A DNA stretch of 64,000 nt from Sipunculus nudus. Lineage: Eukaryota; Annelida; Sipuncula; Golfingiida; Sipunculidae. Below the pieces are notes generated by a model. The model ran no database searches. It had not been told where the DNA came from and saw nothing but the letters and a program-made list of their open reading frames with translations. Positions within the stretch are counted from its first letter, which is position 1; every line of letters starts with the position of its first letter. The position numbers were made by a program, and so were the translations under genes. The DNA lies in the NCBI GenBank assembly GCA_026874595.1, contig CM049310.1:47937058-48001057 (forward strand). Direction: 5' to 3'. This document shows positions 60,601 through 64,000 of this stretch, piece by piece.

Positions 60601-62131
60601 CTAACTTTAATCCGTATAATTGTACAACAATCTGCAGTATATATGTATATCTTACCTGGAGATTTGATGTACTGACAATCAAATGTATCAGACTTGCAGA
60701 AGTCCCAGTTGTTCTTTTTTTTGCATTCCTCAGACTGAATGGGTTCACACACACCTTCAAAAATTGAGTATAATTCGAGTATTGTTCCACCAAAATTTAG
60801 ACCAGTTGATCGCTAATTCAACCACACCACAGAGAATTGATCTAACACTTAAATCACTTAAAGGTGTTAAATTGTTCAGAGATAAAATATTGAACTATCC
60901 TCGTCTCTGTTTGGAAATCTGTAACAAATAATATCATCCACCAATTTTTACAATTATATTTACTGTTGGTCGGGTTTCATTTGACAGAGCAATTAATATA
61001 TTGATAGCAAAAAGTCAAAATCGTTGTGCCGACCGAATCTTCGTAAGTCAAAGGCCCGGAATGTTATGTAAATATGGCAAAAAAATTAATATTCCTTTCA
61101 TATACTGCAGCGACATTTCGAAAAAAAATATCCACACTTAGTTCCACTTTGTTATTTTTAGAAAATATATGTATACATTTGATCTGAATTAATGACCTTT
61201 TTATGAAGACTTTATAATATTTAACTATATTACGTCAATTTTGTTAGAAATTACATTAATGTGTCTGCCAAAGCATAAAATATATAGCTCTGGTGAGAGA
61301 GAGGGAGGTGATGAACCAATAATTACTTATAGTTAAATCAATAATTTAACATGAATGCGGATGTCCACAAGCTGAACAAGTTCAGTTAGTGGTAATATAA
61401 TACTTGGATGTATTTTAAATCAAACTATACCTGGGTGACCGAGATTTGACAGGGTCTTTGGAATTTGTCCAGGATTCCATGTGCAGTCAGGATCCCCTAA
61501 CTCCTCTCCGTTAGTCCTGCCGTCACCATCAGAGTCGGCTCGGCATATTTTCACATCCCATTTCTGTTAGGGTAAGATTACAAGAAAAGGATTTAAACAT
61601 TGGCATCACCTTGATGATTATTCTTCAGCAATACAGTGGAACCCCGCCTTGCGAACACCCCACAATTGCATCCACCTCACATTTATTACCACTTTTGTCA
61701 GTCCCCAAGGTTGGGTGATCGTAATTGAGGGGTTCCATTTTATTCAAACACATGAGCTTACATAATTCGAAATTGATGTTTCCATGAACGACATGTTTCA
61801 ATTTAAAGGCGTTTCTGCGATAGACTTGACATTCATTTTACAGGGCAAAGTGTAATGCTTAAATTGCCTCCCACTTCGATAAGAAATGATACAATTTACA
61901 CCTGTTAATTCTTTGTGTCTTATTTACCAAGCCATTTGCTGCAAAGTCTCGGCCGAATGGATTCCTGGGGCCGCCGCCCAGCGCGTTCTCGTGACCGACA
62001 CCTTGCCAACGTACGTTAGGTTTACAGGGATGGGGCACCTGGTCCCCGTTGGGTAATCGAGACTGCAAAGACCTATATGCCTTCGCCGAGGAGAAGATTC
62101 CCAACAGGCAAAGCCCTAAGACAAGCTTCAT
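55921..62131 (-). CDS. Temptin-like / DBH-like copper monooxygenase fusion (whole spliced gene)
   Basis: Eight exons on the minus strand: 62131-61928, 61563-61431, 60754-60656, 59384-59202, 58825-58659, 57906-57663, 57191-57095, 56551-55921; 585 codons, all GT/AG and in phase. Signal peptide 1-18 (cleavage after AKA), temptin-like Ca-binding module about 19-112, Cys-rich connector 113-145, then the two domains of a type II ascorbate-dependent copper monooxygenase (DBH/PHM/MOXD1 family). All six copper ligands are present: His195, His196, His264 (CuH) and His339, His341, Met414 (CuM). The C-terminus has a hydrophobic tail of about 20 residues suggesting GPI or membrane anchoring. Family members hydroxylate substrates using O2 and ascorbate in the secretory pathway; the substrate here is unknown. 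Temptin is known as an Aplysia pheromone component, but function should not be transferred. Confidence 0.93.
57095..57191 (-). CDS. Monooxygenase exon 7: C-terminal copper domain, strand region
   Basis: Acceptor ttatcgctcaag, donor gtaagt; phase 1 in, phase 2 out. It reads HSGIIRHMRDGRRLDDLAKD and ends YDSPTYY. The R-H-x-R-x-G-R pattern matches the segment after H-x-H in DBH/MOXD1. The acceptor was picked because it alone keeps phase from exon 6; a nearby tag at about 57220 would break it. Confidence 0.88.
57572..57624 (+). repeat. (TA)n microsatellite in monooxygenase intron 6
   Basis: TA tract ending about 40 bp before the exon 6 donor (minus-strand sense). Confidence 0.95.
57663..57906 (-). 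CDS. Monooxygenase exon 6: third CuH His and CuM HxH
   Basis: Acceptor tttctttttcag, donor gtaatc; phase 0 in, phase 1 out. It opens YHWNN, supplying His264 (third CuH ligand). It contains GVTFYYTNKLRPNELGIL and ends ATIHMHYLG with His339 and His341 of the CuM site. C-x(3)-C spacing (KCSGDC) is as expected for the disulfide region. Confidence 0.94.
58659..58825 (-). CDS. Monooxygenase exon 5: N-terminal copper domain, middle
   Basis: Acceptor tatgtcaacag, donor gtaggt; phase 1 in, phase 0 out. It encodes several Gly and Cys residues (VPRECGMEVS, GKCQGSLGGWTLGSTGEC) and ends IPIGVNGYKRVIIE. It corresponds to the family region leading into the third CuH histidine. Confidence 0.92.
59202..59384 (-). 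CDS. Monooxygenase exon 4: CuH site, HHM motif
   Basis: Acceptor aatttcag, donor gtaaag, phase 1/1. It includes VPAKETTYFCAAFDLPDD and the metal motif YVMHHMIFYGC with His195-His196. The order T-T-Y-x-C and H-H-M-x(4)-C is diagnostic of the N-terminal copper type II ascorbate-dependent monooxygenase domain. Confidence 0.95.
60656..60754 (-). CDS. Monooxygenase exon 3: Cys-rich connector
   Basis: 32 full codons between two split Gly codons, acceptor tttttgaag and donor gtaaga. It encodes VCEPIQSEECKKKNNWDFCK and then SDTFDCQYIKSP. Four cysteines and a W-x-F-C motif; it links the temptin module to the copper domain. No named domain recognised. The acceptor pyrimidine tract is short, but phase and neighbours fit. 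Confidence 0.82.
61431..61563 (-). CDS. Monooxygenase exon 2: temptin module, second half
   Basis: Acceptor ccctaacag, donor gtatag; phase 0 in, phase 1 out. It reads KWDVKICRADSDGDGRTNGE, then ELGDPDCTWNPGQIP. The D-S-D-G-D-G-x-x-N-G-E-E stretch is the temptin calcium-binding-like loop. Two cysteines probably pair within the module. Confidence 0.92.
61634..61740 (-). mobile_element. Tiny pogo-like MITE in monooxygenase intron 1
   Basis: 107 bp bounded by TA on both sides. The left end is cagtggaacccc; the right end on the reverse strand is aaatggaacccc, 10 of 12 matching. It is entirely intronic. Confidence 0.5.
61928..62131 (-). CDS. Monooxygenase exon 1: signal peptide and temptin module, first half
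   Basis: 68 codons, ending in phase 0 at donor gtaaat. MKLVLGLCLLGIFSSAKA is a clear signal peptide. The mature part, with RLPNGDQVPHPC and a later GVGHENALGGGPRNPFGRDF, carries the P-N-G, H-P-C and G-V-G-H signatures of temptin. The ATG follows its acceptor immediately, and it is the only start giving a signal peptide. Confidence 0.92.
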
Positions 62132-62425
62132 CTGAAAATAAATTCGAAATACAACAGAGATTACGAGTAAACAGAAATACATTTTTCTCTTCCGTTCTAA
62201 GCATTTAGGTCTTAAATCATTTAGAAATAAGATACATAAGTAAAACAAGAGGTGGCTTTTCATAAAGGCCAATTTATTGCAAATAAACAAAATCATAAGA
62301 AAAAACGAGGATTGAATTTCTGAAGTCTTAGACTAGATTGTGAATACACGGTGGAAATTGGTAAAAATATAATTGCAGAACCAAAATAGTTGTTATTATA
62401 ATAAAAATTTAAAAAAAATCTCTAC

Positions 62426-62725
62426 CTTGTACCAGACGTCGCAAATTCCGCCTGGTAAGGTCCTAGGCTCGTAACCCTCTGATTGAAATCTGGGGCCTTT
62501 GGTTATATGAATACACCTCACGTTCCGTAGTTCAGCATGCACCCCTTTTAAATCACGTGGCCAAATATTAACATGTTTGCCTTGGATTCTCTGGCCTCAG
62601 TGCCAGCTTTTGGGACAAACTGCACCCAGGTACTTGAATTGACATAACCCCTGGCAAACACTGTGGTCGTACCTTCCTTTCTTCTTTTCCCCAATGCCCC
62701 TGTGACACATCGTGTTTGACCAAGT
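62426..62725 (-). promoter_or_regulatory. Probable 5'UTR exon of the monooxygenase gene
   Basis: On the minus strand a donor acaag|gtagag (exon end 62426) could pair with the strong acceptor tttattttcag directly before the ATG at 62131. This implies a 5'UTR intron of about 294 bp. A TATAAA at 62755-62750 lies about 30 bp upstream of the assumed start site (about 62725). The start site is inferred. Confidence 0.4.
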
Positions 62726-62749
62726 CCCCGCGAAGAATGATCAGTCTAC

Positions 62750-62755
62750 TTTATA
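62750..62755 (-). promoter_or_regulatory. TATA-like box for the monooxygenase gene
   Basis: TATAAA on the minus strand, placed plausibly for the 5'UTR exon. In AT-rich DNA such a match is weak evidence alone. Confidence 0.35.
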
Positions 62756-62759
62756 TTAT

Positions 62760-64000
62760 AAGGGTAACCCATAGTGACGTGAACAATATGACCCGTCTAT
62801 ATATAAGCTTCTGTCTACTTTTGAAAATGGAAAATGGATGGTAAGCACTGAAAGGATCATGTTTGAAGGTCCTCTGTATCCCTGACGTCACGTTGTACGT
62901 CTGTTTGTATAAGGTCTCAGAAGTCTTTGGGATAGTAAACATGGCCCACACCATCAACCATACTATTGCTCTTTATTTAGAATGTTATTTTTTGTTTAAT
63001 TTATTAGAGCATAATCGTTGAAGACAGAATAACTCTGAAGATTTTTCTAAATTATTGGTATTCCCGAGATGTTTATTTTTTTTTGGTATCTTTCGAATTA
63101 ATGAGTTTAATAGCTTATTCAAATTTAAAATGGGAATTATTTTCTTTTAATTGTAGCTAGGCAAACAATACATTAAATGCAGATGTTTATAATATAACTT
63201 TTATGCACATGTTTACAACTCCGCATATTGACAATTGACTGTTTTGGACAACACGTTCCAAATTATATAATATTTTCAGTTTAAAAAAAACGTGGGACAT
63301 TGAACCGCATGCATAATGCATCTCGTGAGGGAAAAGTAAATATAGCTCTGCATATTTACCCAGCGATTTTGCGACATACTTTTTGACATTCGCACTGGTG
63401 CTTATGCAGTATCCCATCATAACCTACTTTTGATTTTTTTTATTATTTATCTTAATTCTCCGCAGGGCAGTTTTAGCTCTGAAACTTTTTTACGACTTAC
63501 GACTTGCATGTGGTTTTACAGACACCATTTCACTGCATTATTAAACATTGCTGAGTCATGGTTCGTTGACCCTGTTGGTGTATTTACGCTTTAATAGAAG
63601 AAAACAGGTTCAAAATTTCAGTGTTTTCATATTTGCATTATTTGGCGAAATGCTTGGGAACTTCGACCACATTTGGCGATTCATGTACTAACATAAAAAA
63701 GAACTTACCTGTGATTATTAAAGTGTATAAGAAATGCAATGTTTATTCAGTTCGTGTCTTATATCAATAAAGTAAGACACTATTTATTCATTTCTTCTTA
63801 ATAATTCAGTTATTTATCTAAATGTAACAGTTAAATACGATTCTGAAGCGGATGGATAAATTAAATTTTTGAACATTTTTATTTTCTTTCAACGAACTGT
63901 ATCAAACTAAGCTCAGTTCCATAAACCTAATATATTGACCTATTTATCTATGGTCAAAATTCATTAGTTTCATCCGAACTCGTCTAATTTTTCACTGAAT
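62760..64000. other. Upstream flank of the monooxygenase gene
   Basis: AT-rich DNA without recognisable exon, RNA gene or repeat array. Confidence 0.65.

Overview
The window reads as nuclear DNA from a lophotrochozoan animal, most likely a mollusc. It is AT-rich, has long introns with GT/AG borders, many (TA)n and (GA)n microsatellites, and several short DNA-transposon and SINE-like remnants. Two multi-exon genes can be reconstructed. The first is a protostome-type cytoplasmic intermediate filament (IF) protein with a long lamin-type rod and a lamin tail domain. The second is a secreted or surface copper monooxygenase carrying an N-terminal temptin-like module, a domain best known from gastropod (Aplysia) pheromone biology. 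Temptin is the main reason for suggesting a mollusc. No bacterial features are present.

Layout. 1-14.5 kb: gene-poor flank with microsatellites, a small pogo/Tigger-like MITE inside a TA array (8.14-8.32 kb), diverged dispersed repeats, and one unassigned Cys-rich open frame on the minus strand (5.9-6.2 kb). 14.5-41.9 kb: the IF gene on the plus strand. A CCAAT/TATA-like promoter precedes exon 1 (head plus coil 1). Exons 2-6 complete a rod of about 350 residues. A cluster of four alternative tail-linker exons follows (7a, 7b, 7c, 7d), all entered in phase 2 and left in phase 1. Exons 8-10 and a short last exon encode the lamin tail domain, followed by a 3'UTR with an AATAAA. Intron 4 carries an 894-bp non-autonomous hAT element with a perfect 8-bp target-site duplication. 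42-55.9 kb: repeat-dominated intergenic DNA. It holds a 50-bp satellite, a 28-bp satellite of about 64 units with higher-order structure, a region of repeated TGACCT half-sites in 135-146-bp units, and a 950-bp direct tandem duplication with a 14-bp perfect palindrome. 55.9-62.7 kb: the temptin/copper-monooxygenase gene on the minus strand, eight coding exons (585 codons) plus a probable 5'UTR exon. 62.8-64 kb: nothing recognisable.

The two genes converge (3' ends facing) across about 14 kb of repeats, and nothing suggests they work together. The strongest observation is the IF tail-exon cluster. Each alternative exon has a length of 3n+2, so exactly one must be included to keep the lamin tail in frame. 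One gene could therefore make filaments with Ser/Gln-rich, short, Gly/Ser/Met-repeat or Lys/Glu-rich linkers. This is inferred from sequence; no transcript data were available.
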